Part shown: in pieces, positions 19,340 to 27,568 of the stretch
How the letters are laid out: the number at the start of each line of letters is the position of its first letter
Numbering within the stretch: the stretch's first letter is position 1
NCBI RefSeq assembly: GCF_002761755.1
Contig: NZ_PEOG01000064.1
Coordinates: forward strand, 1-33,067
DNA from: Roseateles chitinivorans
Lineage (GTDB): Bacteria > Pseudomonadota > Gammaproteobacteria > Burkholderiales > Burkholderiaceae_C
DNA length: 33,067 nucleotides
Direction of reading: 5' to 3'
The notes under the pieces: generated by a model
What the model saw: only the letters and a program-made list of their open reading frames with translations
Databases searched by the model: none
Told to the model about the DNA's origin: nothing
Translations under genes and position numbers: made by a program

Positions 19340-20083
19340 ATGCGCATCGCCCTGCTGTCCGACATCCACGGCAACCTGCCGGCGCTGGAAGCCGTGGTGG
19401 CCGATCTCCGTCCGCGCGGCGTGGACACCATCGTCAATCTCGGCGACATCCTGTCCGGTCCGCTGCTGCCGTTGGAGACGGCGCGCTACTTGATGGCCCA
19501 GCGATGGATCACGATCGCCGGCAACCATGAGCGCCAGTTGCTGGCGATCACCGCGGAGAAGCCAGGCGGAGCGTCGGACCGTTTCGCCCGCGAGTGTCTG
19601 GGCGAGCCGGAGCTCGATTGGCTGCGTGCGCTGCCGACCACGCTGCGGCTCAACGACGAAGTGTTCCTGTGCCATGGGACGCCGCGTCGGGACATCGAGT
19701 ACTTCCTCGACTCGCAGGTCGGCGAGCGGCTGGTGCTCGCGTCGGCGGAGGAAGTGGCCGAACGCCTCGGCGAGGAGCGGTCCGAGCTGGTCTGCTGCGG
19801 CCACACGCACATTCCTCGGGTGCTGCGCAGCTCGCGCGGGCAATGGCTGGTGAATCCCGGCAGCGTGGGCCTGCAGGCCTGGGATGACGAGCATCCCGCA
19901 CCGCATGTCGCGGAAGTGGGCTCGCCGGATGCGCGCTATGCCATCGTGGAGAAGACGGCGCAGGGCTGGCGGACGACATCGATCAGCGTGCCGTATGACC
20001 ATGAAGCCGCAGCGCGGATCGCGGCCCGCCATGGGCGCGAGGATTGGGCCAGGTGGCTGAGGACCGGTTATGCGGCGGCTTGA
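19340..20083 (+). CDS. Calcineurin-like metallophosphoesterase (YfcE/MJ0936-like)
   Basis: A 247-residue protein with all the metallophosphoesterase metal motifs: SDIHGN (Asp8, His10), LGDIL (Asp36), GNHE (Asn62, His63), CHGTP (His112) and GHTH (His155, His157), then VNPGSVGL, the C-terminal motif of the small bacterial phosphodiesterases. Two metal ions in a cytosolic active site would hydrolyse phosphodiesters; the natural substrate is unknown. CGGAG lies 6 bases before the ATG. The gene converges on the Uma2 gene and overlaps it by 16 bases. Neighbouring genes do not suggest a pathway. Confidence 0.92.
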   Translation: MRIALLSDIHGNLPALEAVVADLRPRGVDTIVNLGDILSGPLLPLETARYLMAQRWITIAGNHERQLLAITAEKPGGASDRFARECLGEPELDWLRALPTTLRLNDEVFLCHGTPRRDIEYFLDSQVGERLVLASAEEVAERLGEERSELVCCGHTHIPRVLRSSRGQWLVNPGSVGLQAWDDEHPAPHVAEVGSPDARYAIVEKTAQGWRTTSISVPYDHEAAARIAARHGREDWARWLRTGYAAA

Positions 20084-21165
20084 TTGCTCGCGGCGATGCG
20101 TTCGTAGATGGCCTCGGCGGGAATCGTGAGGTCCAAGGACTGCAAGTGAAGCGGCGCCTCTCCGATGGACGGATGGCGGGACCAGTGGCCATCGGGTCCC
20201 CGGCGGTGAAGATCGATGCGGCGGCGGACGTGGTCCACCAAGACGTACTCCCGCAAGGAAGGGATTCGGAAGTACGCCTGCGCCTTCTCAGTCCGATCGA
20301 ACCGCTGCGTCGACACCGACAGCACCTCGATGACCAGAAGGGGTTGCAGCATCCACCGCTGGTCCCCGTTGATCGGTTCGCAGGTGACGACGACGTCGGG
20401 ATAGAAATAGGTGCCAATGGGGTTCAGCACGGCCGCGTTTTCCGAGAAGACACGACAAGGGCTGCCGCGCAGATGCTGATGCAGCCGCGCGGCGAGATTC
20501 ATGCACGCGGTGCCGTGGTCGAGGCGAGCGCCAGTCATCGCCAGGATCCGACCGTGGAAGAACTCGTGCCTGCGCGGCTGGGACGACTCCCAGGCGCAGA
20601 ACTCCTCGAGCGTGAGCCTGGCATCCGCCCGATCAAAGCCGGCGAACACGTCGGCCACGGGGAAGGTGATCCCTGCGAAATCGAGGCGTACCTCGCTGCC
20701 CATCCCATGGTGGCTCGTGGTCCATCCGCCCGACGGGGACCGGCGCTCCACGCTGACGATTCGCGCGTCGCGATCGACGGACACCAATTCCTTCAAGGTG
20801 GTGATGCGCCGCTGCGCGCCCAGGCGCCGGATGTCGGCGAGGCCGCCCGCCGCGGACGGGAAGGCACAAGCCACTGCCGGGGCGAAGCGCTCGTCGGATC
20901 GAGCGAAGAAGGCGTCCGGACGGACCACGTCGAGGCCGGTGGCGATCACGGGGTCAGCGCTCGTGAAGGCCTCCCAGCCCGACTCCCCGCCCAGTGCCGT
21001 CCTGATCGCCGAAGTGAGGTTGACCAGCAGGCGGAAGAACGAGGCATCGCGCGGCGGCAGCGGAAGAAGACGGCCATCGATGAGCTCGTGGAGATCTTCC
21101 TGAAGCGCTTGCCATTGAAGGAACTCGTCCGAGGTCATCGGCTGCTCGACATGGAGGTAGGACAT
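20068..21165 (-). CDS. Protein with two Uma2 (DUF820) nuclease-like domains
   Basis: A 365-residue protein, about twice the usual Uma2 length. The second half (about 190-350) is a complete Uma2 domain: LTLEEFCAWESSQPRRHEFF, then YPDVVVTCEP (Asp257), LLVIEVLSVST (Glu280), the lysine of TEKAQAYF (about 294) and REYVLVD. These fit the PD-(D/E)XK-like fold of the family. The first half (about 10-185) begins in the same way (MTSDEFLQWQ, LHELIDGRLL) and has RPDAFFA but lacks the segment matching IEVLS and the following lysine, so it looks like a degenerate copy. Function in the family is unknown beyond nuclease-like structure. The ATG at 21165 is chosen because AGGAG sits 6 bases upstream. Third-position G/C looks lower than in neighbours, hinting at transfer. 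Confidence 0.82.
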   Translation of the reverse strand: MSYLHVEQPMTSDEFLQWQALQEDLHELIDGRLLPLPPRDASFFRLLVNLTSAIRTALGGESGWEAFTSADPVIATGLDVVRPDAFFARSDERFAPAVACAFPSAAGGLADIRRLGAQRRITTLKELVSVDRDARIVSVERRSPSGGWTTSHHGMGSEVRLDFAGITFPVADVFAGFDRADARLTLEEFCAWESSQPRRHEFFHGRILAMTGARLDHGTACMNLAARLHQHLRGSPCRVFSENAAVLNPIGTYFYPDVVVTCEPINGDQRWMLQPLLVIEVLSVSTQRFDRTEKAQAYFRIPSLREYVLVDHVRRRIDLHRRGPDGHWSRHPSIGEAPLHLQSLDLTIPAEAIYERIAASNQAAA

Positions 21166-21311
21166 TCGCCACTCCTGCAACTGCATGAGGAAGGTGGCGA
21201 TTCTTCGGAAACCGCTGTTCGGCGTCTGCTACCTCGATCGGGATCAAACCCGGCCCCGGTCCCCGATGGAGGGCGCTTGGGTGACTGGAACGAAGAGGGC
21301 GGTTCCGGGGG

Positions 21312-22586
21312 CTACCGTTCCGGAGCCGGGGAGGTACCCGCAGGCGCCGCCTGCCGGTGCCCCGCCGCCGCCTTGTAGCGCTTGACGAAGGCGTCGACTT
21401 CCGCCGGATCGATCACTTCCTCGAGCCGCGCGAAGCCGTCCGGCGCGCGTTCCTCGACCATGTCGAGGATGTAGTCCAGCCCCTCCTGCCGATTGAGTTC
21501 GACGATGCGCGCGCACATCGGCCGGCGCTCGGCCTCGTAGTTCGCCAGCGCCGTCTCGACGCGTCGTTCCTTGCGCAGCGCCTTCGCGATCGCGGCGGCA
21601 TCCAGGATCGCCTGCGTCGCGCCATTCGAGCCGATCGGGTACATCGGATGCGCGGCGTCGCCCAGCAGCGTGATGCGACCATGCCGCCAGCGCGGCAGCG
21701 GATCGCGGTCGACCATCGGCCACTCCAGCAGCTGCGTCGCGCCCTGGATCACCCCGGGCACGTCCAGCCAGGGAAATCGCCAGCCGCCGAAGGTCGGCAT
21801 CAGGTCGTCGATCGAGCCGGGCTTGTTCCAGTCCTCGCGTCCCGGCGCCGTCAGCCCGCCGCCCAGGCCGTCCTCGCGCAGTCGGCGGTCACAGATCCAG
21901 TTGATCAGCTGGCGTCCGTCCGGCCGGGGGGGCGCGATCGGATAGACGACGAATTTCGCGCGTCGATGCCCGGCCTGCACCATCGTGCGGCCGTCCAGGA
22001 AGGGCTTCGCCAGCGAGGTGCCGCGCCACATCATCATCCCGTTCCAGCGCGGCGGTCCTTCATCGGGATAGAACTGCCGCCGGATCGCCGAGTGGATGCC
22101 ATCCGCCGCGATCAGCACGCTCGCGCGTCGCGACACCGTCGCGCCCGAAGCGTCCACGCCTTGGGCGATGACCTCGTCGCCGTCCAGCTGCGCGCCGGTG
22201 ATGCGCCAGCCGCTCACCAGCCGTTCCGCGCCAAGCCGCGCCGCCGCCTCGCGCCACAGCATCTGCTGCAGCTCCCCGCGGTGCACGCTGAACTGCGGGT
22301 GGCTGTAGCCGCCGGCCAGGCCGCGCAAATCCTCGTAAATCGTCTGTCCGTGGCGGTTGGCGAAGACCAGCGCCGAGGTCGGCACCGCCATCGACGCCAG
22401 TGCCGGCATCAGCCCCAGCTCGTCCAGCACCGCCACCGCATGGGGCAGCAGGTTGATGCCGACGCCGAGCGGCTTGAGTTCGGCGGCGGCTTCGCAGACC
22501 GTCACCTGGTGGCCGTCGCGTTGCAGGGCCAGCGCCGCGGTCAGTCCGCCGATGCCGCCGCCGGCGATCAGGATGTCGAGGGCCAT
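21312..22586 (-). CDS. FAD-dependent monooxygenase, PhzS-like
   Basis: A 424-residue group A flavin monooxygenase. The N-terminus has the FAD-binding GGGIGG (9-14). AADGIHSAIR follows near residue 160 (the DG motif), and LLGDAAHPMYPIGSNGA near 305 (the GD motif). Stretches such as LKPLGVGINLLPHAV, FSVHRGELQ, MMMWRGTS and EWPMVDRDPLPRW closely resemble what I remember of PhzS, the phenazine-carboxylate monooxygenase. No phenazine genes are seen, so the substrate is probably another aromatic or heteroaromatic compound. The ATG at 22586 is preferred over one two codons earlier because GGAG lies 6 bases before it. It is divergent from a marR gene with a palindrome between them and is probably under MarR control. 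Confidence 0.9.
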   Translation of the reverse strand: MALDILIAGGGIGGLTAALALQRDGHQVTVCEAAAELKPLGVGINLLPHAVAVLDELGLMPALASMAVPTSALVFANRHGQTIYEDLRGLAGGYSHPQFSVHRGELQQMLWREAAARLGAERLVSGWRITGAQLDGDEVIAQGVDASGATVSRRASVLIAADGIHSAIRRQFYPDEGPPRWNGMMMWRGTSLAKPFLDGRTMVQAGHRRAKFVVYPIAPPRPDGRQLINWICDRRLREDGLGGGLTAPGREDWNKPGSIDDLMPTFGGWRFPWLDVPGVIQGATQLLEWPMVDRDPLPRWRHGRITLLGDAAHPMYPIGSNGATQAILDAAAIAKALRKERRVETALANYEAERRPMCARIVELNRQEGLDYILDMVEERAPDGFARLEEVIDPAEVDAFVKRYKAAAGHRQAAPAGTSPAPER

Positions 22587-22631
22587 GGGCATCTCCAGGG
22601 TCCGGGGGAATCGAGCGAGTCAGGGTAAGCG

Positions 22632-22658
22632 AGATAGTTGCTCTATGCAACGGTATCT
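22632..22658. promoter_or_regulatory. Candidate MarR operator
   Basis: GTTGC (22637-22641) and GCAAC (22647-22651) face each other across TCTAT. Outside them AGATA (22632-22636) and TATCT (22654-22658) extend the palindrome with a two-base offset. It lies between the monooxygenase and marR starts, overlapping TTGC/TATCTA promoter-like hexamers. Size and position fit a MarR dimer site repressing both genes. Confidence 0.6.
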
Positions 22659-22670
22659 AAGCTCATTGCC

Positions 22671-23195
22671 ATGAGTCGGATCCGTTCGTCCAAGACCGTC
22701 GCCGAGCCGCCCGGCGCGTCGCTGCTGCCCGTTCCCGGGCTGGACTACGGTGTGCTCGACGAGCTGCTCGGCTATGCGTTGCGCCGGGCACAGGCCGCGT
22801 TGTACGTGGACTTCCATCGCGCCACCGAGGGCCTGGACGTGAGCCCGCCGCGCTTCGCGGCGCTGGTGCTCGTGGGTCGCAATCCCGGCATGCGGCAGGG
22901 CCTGCTGGCGCAGGCGATGGGCCTGCACCGCAGCGGCGCGCTGCGCCTGACCGACTGGTTGACCACCCGCGGCTGGGTGGAACGCCAGGACGACGCCGAC
23001 GATGCCCGCAGCTGGGGTCTGTTCCTCACGGCGGCCGGCAAGCGCAAGCTTGCGGAGATCGAGCGCCGCGTGCGTGCGCACGACGAGCGCCTGATGCGCG
23101 GCCTGGGCGACCGCGCCGCGTCGCTGAAGGCGGACCTCGAACGGCTGGCCGCGACGGCGGCGGCCAACAACAACGACGACGGAGACAAGCGATGA
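22671..23195 (+). CDS. MarR-family transcriptional regulator
   Basis: A 174-residue MarR protein with a long N-terminal tail. Helices LDYGVLDELLGYALRRAQAALYVDF form the dimer part; FAALVLVGRNPGMRQGLLAQAM and GLHRSGALRLTDWLTTRGWVE form the recognition helix, and ERQDDADDARSWGLFLTAAG the wing, with the DxR pattern typical of MarR. It probably represses itself and the divergent monooxygenase, released by a small aromatic ligand; the ligand is inferred from family habit. The ATG at 22671 is chosen; in-frame TTG codons upstream lie within the operator. Its TGA overlaps the ATG of the next gene (ATGA), so the binding-protein gene is translationally coupled. Confidence 0.9.
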   Translation: MSRIRSSKTVAEPPGASLLPVPGLDYGVLDELLGYALRRAQAALYVDFHRATEGLDVSPPRFAALVLVGRNPGMRQGLLAQAMGLHRSGALRLTDWLTTRGWVERQDDADDARSWGLFLTAAGKRKLAEIERRVRAHDERLMRGLGDRAASLKADLERLAATAAANNNDDGDKR

Positions 23196-24187
23196 ACGAC
23201 CAAGATCGAAAGCTCACCCGGCGCGATGCCGGCCTGCTGCTCGGCGCCGCGATGGCCGGGTGGGCCGGCCCGCTGCGCGCGCAGACCGCGGCGATGCCGC
23301 GCATCCTGGTGGGCTTTCCCGCCGGCGGCTCCACCGACGTGGCCGCGCGCCGGCTCGCGGAGGCTTGGCGCGGCCGGCTCGCCGAGACGGTGCTGGTCGA
23401 ACAGCGGGTCGGCGCGGGTGGACGGCTGGCGGTGGCGGCGCTCAAGGACGCGCCGCCTGACGGCGGCACGATGCTGCTGAGCCCGTCCTCGATGTTCACC
23501 ATCTATCCGCATGTTTATCGCCGACTGGCCTACAAGGCGGACAGTGACGTGCTCGCCGTCTCGCCGATCTGCAACGCGACCTGCGGCTTCGGCGTCGGAC
23601 CGATGGTGCCGGCGTCGGTGAAGACGCTGGGCGACTTCGTCGCCTGGGCCAAGGCGCATCCGGAGCAGTCGTCCTATGCCTCGCCCGCCGCCGGCGCGAT
23701 GCCGCACTTCCTGGGCGACCAGTTCAAGCGCGCCGCCGGCATCACGCTCGCCCATGTGCCATACCGCGGCGCCGCCCCGGGGCTGCAGGACCTGATGGGC
23801 GGACAGATCGCCTCGGGCTGCTTCATCCTCGGCGACTTCCTGCCTCACCTGGCCAGCGGCCGTCTGCGCATCCTGGGCGTGACCGACCATGAGCGCTCGC
23901 GCTTCACCCCCGAGGTGCCGACCTTCGCCGAGCAGGGATTCAAGGGCATCGTCGGCGTCGAGAGCTATGGCCTCTTCCTGCCCTCGAAGACGCCGACCGC
24001 CGTGGTCGACAAGGTCTTCGACCTGATCCGCGTCGCGCTGCGCGAGAAGCAGGTTGTGGACGGCCTGGCCAAACTGGGCTTCGAGCCGCTGGCGATGGCG
24101 CCGGCGGACTACACCCGTCGGCTGGCCGCCGAGCGCGCGCAGTGGGGGCCGATCGTGCAGGCTTCCGGCTTCTCCTCCGACGACTGA
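23192..24187 (+). CDS. Bug/TctC-family periplasmic solute-binding protein
   Basis: A 331-residue Bug protein (Bordetella uptake gene family). The N-terminus LTRRDAGLLLGAAMAG with a cut after RAQ looks like a twin-arginine or Sec signal. The mature protein starts with ILVGFPAGGSTDVAARRLAE, then VEQRVGAGGRLAV, HVPYRGAAPGLQDLMGGQI and EVPTFAEQGFKG, all family hallmarks. Such proteins bind carboxylates in the periplasm, for tripartite TctAB transporters or as sensors. No tctA or tctB is present, as is common for Bug proteins. GGAGA lies 6 bases before the ATG within the end of marR. The coupling suggests the ligand relates to the MarR/monooxygenase substrate. Its 3' end overlaps the convergent MFS gene by 79 bases. 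Confidence 0.92.
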   Translation: MNDQDRKLTRRDAGLLLGAAMAGWAGPLRAQTAAMPRILVGFPAGGSTDVAARRLAEAWRGRLAETVLVEQRVGAGGRLAVAALKDAPPDGGTMLLSPSSMFTIYPHVYRRLAYKADSDVLAVSPICNATCGFGVGPMVPASVKTLGDFVAWAKAHPEQSSYASPAAGAMPHFLGDQFKRAAGITLAHVPYRGAAPGLQDLMGGQIASGCFILGDFLPHLASGRLRILGVTDHERSRFTPEVPTFAEQGFKGIVGVESYGLFLPSKTPTAVVDKVFDLIRVALREKQVVDGLAKLGFEPLAMAPADYTRRLAAERAQWGPIVQASGFSSDD

Positions 24188-25338
24188 GCGAGCCGCCGCC
24201 AGGCGAAGAGCGCCAGCGGGATCGCCAGCGCCGACAGCGCCAGCGCGAGCCCGCCGGCGGCGCTCCAGCCCCAGTGTTCCACCACCGCGCCCATCAGCGG
24301 CGGACCGAGCAGGGCGCCCGAGGCACCGAACTGGGTCAGCCGTCCGCTGGCCAGCGCGAGGCGCTCCGGCGTGCGCGCGGCCAGCGGCAGCAGCGCGAAG
24401 ACCAGGCTCGGGAACACGCCCGAGGCCGCGTTGACGCCGATCGCGAGCAGCGCCTGCAGCGACGCCTGCCCGCCGTCGCGCAAGGCGGCGAGGAACAGCA
24501 GGCCCGACAGTCCCAGCGACACCGCCATGCCCACCGCGATGGCGGGCGACAGCGCGCCGCGACGTTTCAGCAGCCATGCGCCGATCGCGCTGGCCGGCAC
24601 GTTGGCGAGCGCGGCCGCGGCGGTCCACCCGCCGGCCGTTCCCAACGGCATGCCGCCTTGGGTGAGCAGGCTCGGCAGCAGTGCCAGCAGGCCGACCTCG
24701 GCGATCGCATAGGCACCGAAGGCCGCCACCAGCGCCCACAGCAAGGCGCCGGTCGCGCCGGGGCCGCCGGACGATGGCCGCGGTGTCGGCGCTGTCGCGG
24801 CCTCGTCCTCGGAAACCGCGCGCAGGCTCACCCACAGCAGCAGCCCGCCTGCCACGCTCAGCGCCTGCGCGGAGCGCCAGCCGACGGCGCCGGCCGCCTG
24901 CGCGTAGGCCCAGGCCCCCACGGCCATGCCCACCGGCACGAAGGTGCTCCACAGCGCCATCGCGGCGGCCTGGCGCCGGCCCTCGGACTCGCGGGCGATC
25001 AGCACCGGCGCCGCCACGACGATCGCGAGATAGCCCAGGCTCTCGACCAGCCGCGCCAGCGCCAGCGTCACCAGGTCCTGCGCGAAGGCGGCGGCGGCAG
25101 CGCCGAGGGCCAGCGCGAGCGCCGCCGCCGACAGGCTGGACCGCAGGCCCACTCGCGGCAGCCAGCGTCCGGCGATGCCGCCCAGCGTCGCGCCGCAGAC
25201 TTCCAGCAGCGAGGTCAGCGCGGCCATGGCCGCCAGCCCGAGCTGGAGTTCGCGCGCGATCGGCGGCGACAGCGCCGCCAGCTTGCCCAATTGGGCCGCG
25301 GCGAACACGCCGCAGAGGTAGTACAGCAGAATCCTCAT
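24109..25338 (-). CDS. MFS transporter
   Basis: A 409-residue, twelve-helix major facilitator protein, very rich in Ala, Leu and Gly. The first half has ARLVESLGYLAIVVAAPVLI and a charged loop at ESEGRRQAAA; a polar, low-complexity loop (about 190-205, EDEAATAPTPRPSSGGPG) separates the halves. The start is well set by GGGAGG 6-7 bases before the ATG. The last about 25 residues are hydrophilic and their codons overlap the 3' end of the Bug gene. The substrate is unknown; some drug and cyanate-type carriers look similar. It is divergent from an XRE regulator 128 bases away, which may control it. Confidence 0.88.
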   Translation of the reverse strand: MRILLYYLCGVFAAAQLGKLAALSPPIARELQLGLAAMAALTSLLEVCGATLGGIAGRWLPRVGLRSSLSAAALALALGAAAAAFAQDLVTLALARLVESLGYLAIVVAAPVLIARESEGRRQAAAMALWSTFVPVGMAVGAWAYAQAAGAVGWRSAQALSVAGGLLLWVSLRAVSEDEAATAPTPRPSSGGPGATGALLWALVAAFGAYAIAEVGLLALLPSLLTQGGMPLGTAGGWTAAAALANVPASAIGAWLLKRRGALSPAIAVGMAVSLGLSGLLFLAALRDGGQASLQALLAIGVNAASGVFPSLVFALLPLAARTPERLALASGRLTQFGASGALLGPPLMGAVVEHWGWSAAGGLALALSALAIPLALFAWRRLAQSSEEKPEACTIGPHCARSAASRRV

Positions 25339-25466
25339 GTCGGCCCTCCCGTGCCGATCCCGCCGACGCGATGCGCGCCGACCTCCGTTGTCCTTGGTGG
25401 CCTCGGCTTCCCCGCCCCGGACGCGACCGCTTCGCCACCGCCTTCTGACTTGCCTGTGCCCGCGCC

Positions 25467-26051
25467 ATGAATGATTCGCCGCTGTTGTCCTGCGATGCTC
25501 GCCAGCTCGGCCGCAGCCTGCGGCTGTGGCGCTCGCTGCGTCGCCTGAAGCAGGGCGCGGTCGCGGCGGAGATGGGCGTCTCGCAGACGACCGTGTCGCG
25601 CTGGGAATCGGGAGGGGCGGCGCCGTCGCTGGACGAGCAGCAGGCGCTGCGCCGGCTGATGGCCGCGCGGCTGGACAGCGCGGCCGACTTCGAACTGGGT
25701 CGCCTCGTCGAACGCGCGCCGGTGCCGGTGCACCTGATCTGCGACCTGAGCCACCGGCTGCTGGCGATGTCCCGCGCGCGCGAGCGGCATTGCAGGCTGC
25801 CGCGTGCCGAGCTGCTCGGCCGCGCGCTGTGGTGCTACGCCACGCCCGAGATCGTGGCGCAGGAGGCGCGGCTGGACGCGCTGGGCTGGTACGAGCCGGC
25901 GCCCGGCGCGGTCGAGTTCGACACCGGCGCCGCCACCGACCAGGACATGCCCATCCTCCGGAGCCGGATGCGATGGGTGCGCTTCCAGCTGTCGGACGGC
26001 AGCTTCGTGCGGCTCGTCGAGACCCTCCCGGACCTGCCGCCGGTGACCTGA
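25467..26051 (+). CDS. XRE-family HTH regulator with a C-terminal sensor-like domain
   Basis: A 194-residue protein. Residues about 14-65 are a Cro/C1-type helix-turn-helix (LRLWRSLRRLKQGAVAAEMG, then VSQTTVSRWESGGAAPSLDE). The remainder, from VERAPVPVHLICDLSHRLLAMS to WVRFQLSDGSFVRLVETLPD, has the strand-helix-strand look of a PAS-like ligand domain; this is a guess from the pattern. It probably regulates the divergent MFS gene. No Shine-Dalgarno is evident before the ATG at 25467. Confidence 0.8.
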   Translation: MNDSPLLSCDARQLGRSLRLWRSLRRLKQGAVAAEMGVSQTTVSRWESGGAAPSLDEQQALRRLMAARLDSAADFELGRLVERAPVPVHLICDLSHRLLAMSRARERHCRLPRAELLGRALWCYATPEIVAQEARLDALGWYEPAPGAVEFDTGAATDQDMPILRSRMRWVRFQLSDGSFVRLVETLPDLPPVT

Positions 26052-26162
26052 CGCAAGCATGTCCGCCACGCTACGGACTGGCGCCGCCAGCGTCCACGAA
26101 TAAAAGATTCCGCAGAAGCGACGGGGGCCTCCGCGCGTTCGTTCTTCCTCTCCGGTGGGTCT

Positions 26163-27560
26163 TCAGCGCGGCATCAGCCGCAGCCGCAGGGGCGTGGCCG
26201 GGCGCAGCGTGATGTTGAGCACCGGCTCCGGCGCTGGCGCCTCGGGCACCGGCGCGAGCCGATACCGCTGCAGCACCATCGCGGCGACCAGCGTGATCTC
26301 CATCAGCGCGAAGTGGCTGCCGAGGCACACCCGGGGCCCGGCACCGAACGGCATCCAGGCGCCGCGCGGAATCTCACGATGCCCGGCCGCCGGATCGAAG
26401 CGCTCCGGGCGGAAGGCTTCCGGCTCCTCGAACCAGCGCGGGTCGCGCTGGATCAGGCCCGGCGTCAGACGCAGCATCGCCCCGCGCGGCAGCCGCAGGC
26501 CGGCGATGTCCAGTGCCTGGATGGTCCGGCGCGAGAACAGCGCCGGTGCCGGTGGATACAGCCGCAGCGTCTCCTTGATGCACAGGCTCAGCCAGGGCAG
26601 CCGCGTCAGGTCCGCCGCTCCGGGCTCCCGACCGCCGAGCACCGCGTCCACCTCGTCGGCCGCGTGCCGCTGGGCGTCGGGGTGGGCGGCCATGCACCAG
26701 CCCCACCAGGTCAGCGCGGCGGCGCTGGTCTCATGGCCCGCCAGGAAGGTCGTCATGCATTCGTCGCGCAGCGCGGTGTCGTCGAGCGGCTCGCCGCGCT
26801 CGTCGCGCAGCGCCATCAGCATCGCCAGCAGGTCGTCCGGCGCCGGCCTGCCTTGGCGGGCCTGCGCGCGCCGCGTCGCGAGGTGGCCGCGGATCAGCCC
26901 GTCCAGCGATCGCAACGCCCGGCGCTTGCCCCGCTTCCAGGGCGCCCATAGCGGCGCGCTGACCGGCACGTACATCTCGCCCATCGCGACCTTGCCGAGC
27001 TCGTGCACGGCCCAGGCCGTCTCGGCGACCGCCGCATCGCCATCGCCGGCGGAGAACAGGGTCCGCAGGATCACGTCCATCGTCAGCAGGGTCATGAGCG
27101 ACTCGAAGTCGAGGACCTCTGCGCGGTCCTCGTTCGAGCCGACGCCTGCGGCGGGCAGGCGCTCCAGCGCGCGGCGGGCGGCGTCGACCATCAGCGGCAC
27201 GAAGCCGGTCACCCGCTGCGGCGAGAAGCCCGGCTGCAGCAGCCTGCGCTGGCGCTGCCATGCCGGCCCCTCGGCCACCAGCACGCTCTGGCCGTGCGCA
27301 TCGGCGAAGACCGCGGTCGCGCGCTCCCAGCGGATCATCCCGTCGTGGCCGGCGATCAGCAGTTCCCGCACATGGTCCGGATGGAAGAAGCAGAAGTCGT
27401 CCAGGCCGAGCAACCGCTGGTGGACCACGTCGCCGTAGCGCTGCTGCAGGTGGCGGAGGTGACCGAGGTAGTCACGGCGCAACGCCAGGACTTCGGGCAG
27501 TCCACCCCAGCGGGTCGGTGGACCGGGGACGGGGGCGGGAATCGGCAGGACGCGGCTCAT
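26163..27560 (-). CDS. Cytochrome P450
   Basis: A 465-residue P450 with all key motifs: the I-helix oxygen-activation motif in FLAGHETSAAALTWW (about 270-284), ExxR in KETLRLYPPAP (about 328-338), the PERF-type FRPERFDP, and the heme loop PFGAGPRVCLG with its cysteine ligand at about 412. There is no membrane anchor and no fused reductase, so it is a soluble class that needs a separate ferredoxin or flavodoxin partner, none of which is nearby. The substrate is unknown. The start at 27560 (MSRVLPIPAPVPGPP) is chosen as the usual P450 beginning; in-frame ATGs at 27569 and 27611 are alternatives, the latter adding a basic 17-residue stretch. It is divergent from an AraC-type gene. Confidence 0.93.
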   Translation of the reverse strand: MSRVLPIPAPVPGPPTRWGGLPEVLALRRDYLGHLRHLQQRYGDVVHQRLLGLDDFCFFHPDHVRELLIAGHDGMIRWERATAVFADAHGQSVLVAEGPAWQRQRRLLQPGFSPQRVTGFVPLMVDAARRALERLPAAGVGSNEDRAEVLDFESLMTLLTMDVILRTLFSAGDGDAAVAETAWAVHELGKVAMGEMYVPVSAPLWAPWKRGKRRALRSLDGLIRGHLATRRAQARQGRPAPDDLLAMLMALRDERGEPLDDTALRDECMTTFLAGHETSAAALTWWGWCMAAHPDAQRHAADEVDAVLGGREPGAADLTRLPWLSLCIKETLRLYPPAPALFSRRTIQALDIAGLRLPRGAMLRLTPGLIQRDPRWFEEPEAFRPERFDPAAGHREIPRGAWMPFGAGPRVCLGSHFALMEITLVAAMVLQRYRLAPVPEAPAPEPVLNITLRPATPLRLRLMPR

Positions 27561-27568
27561 GGCGCGCA

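Noticed and set aside
21237..21267. ATCGGG/CCCGAT inverted repeat between the Uma2 and monooxygenase genes
   Set aside because: Six-base arms with an 19-base loop are too weak to call in G/C-rich DNA.
21312..22586. A phenazine biosynthesis locus based on the PhzS-like protein
   Set aside because: None of phzA-G or phzM is present; PhzS-like monooxygenases are common outside phenazine producers.
20068..24187. The Uma2 protein, monooxygenase, marR and Bug genes as a defence island
   Set aside because: The Uma2 domain is the only nuclease-like component; there is no methylase, helicase, toxin-antitoxin pair or phage gene, and the neighbours are metabolic.
22772..25468. An 898-codon minus-strand frame running from marR through the Bug gene and out of frame with the MFS gene
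   Set aside because: It crosses three real genes; composition is that of a shadow frame.
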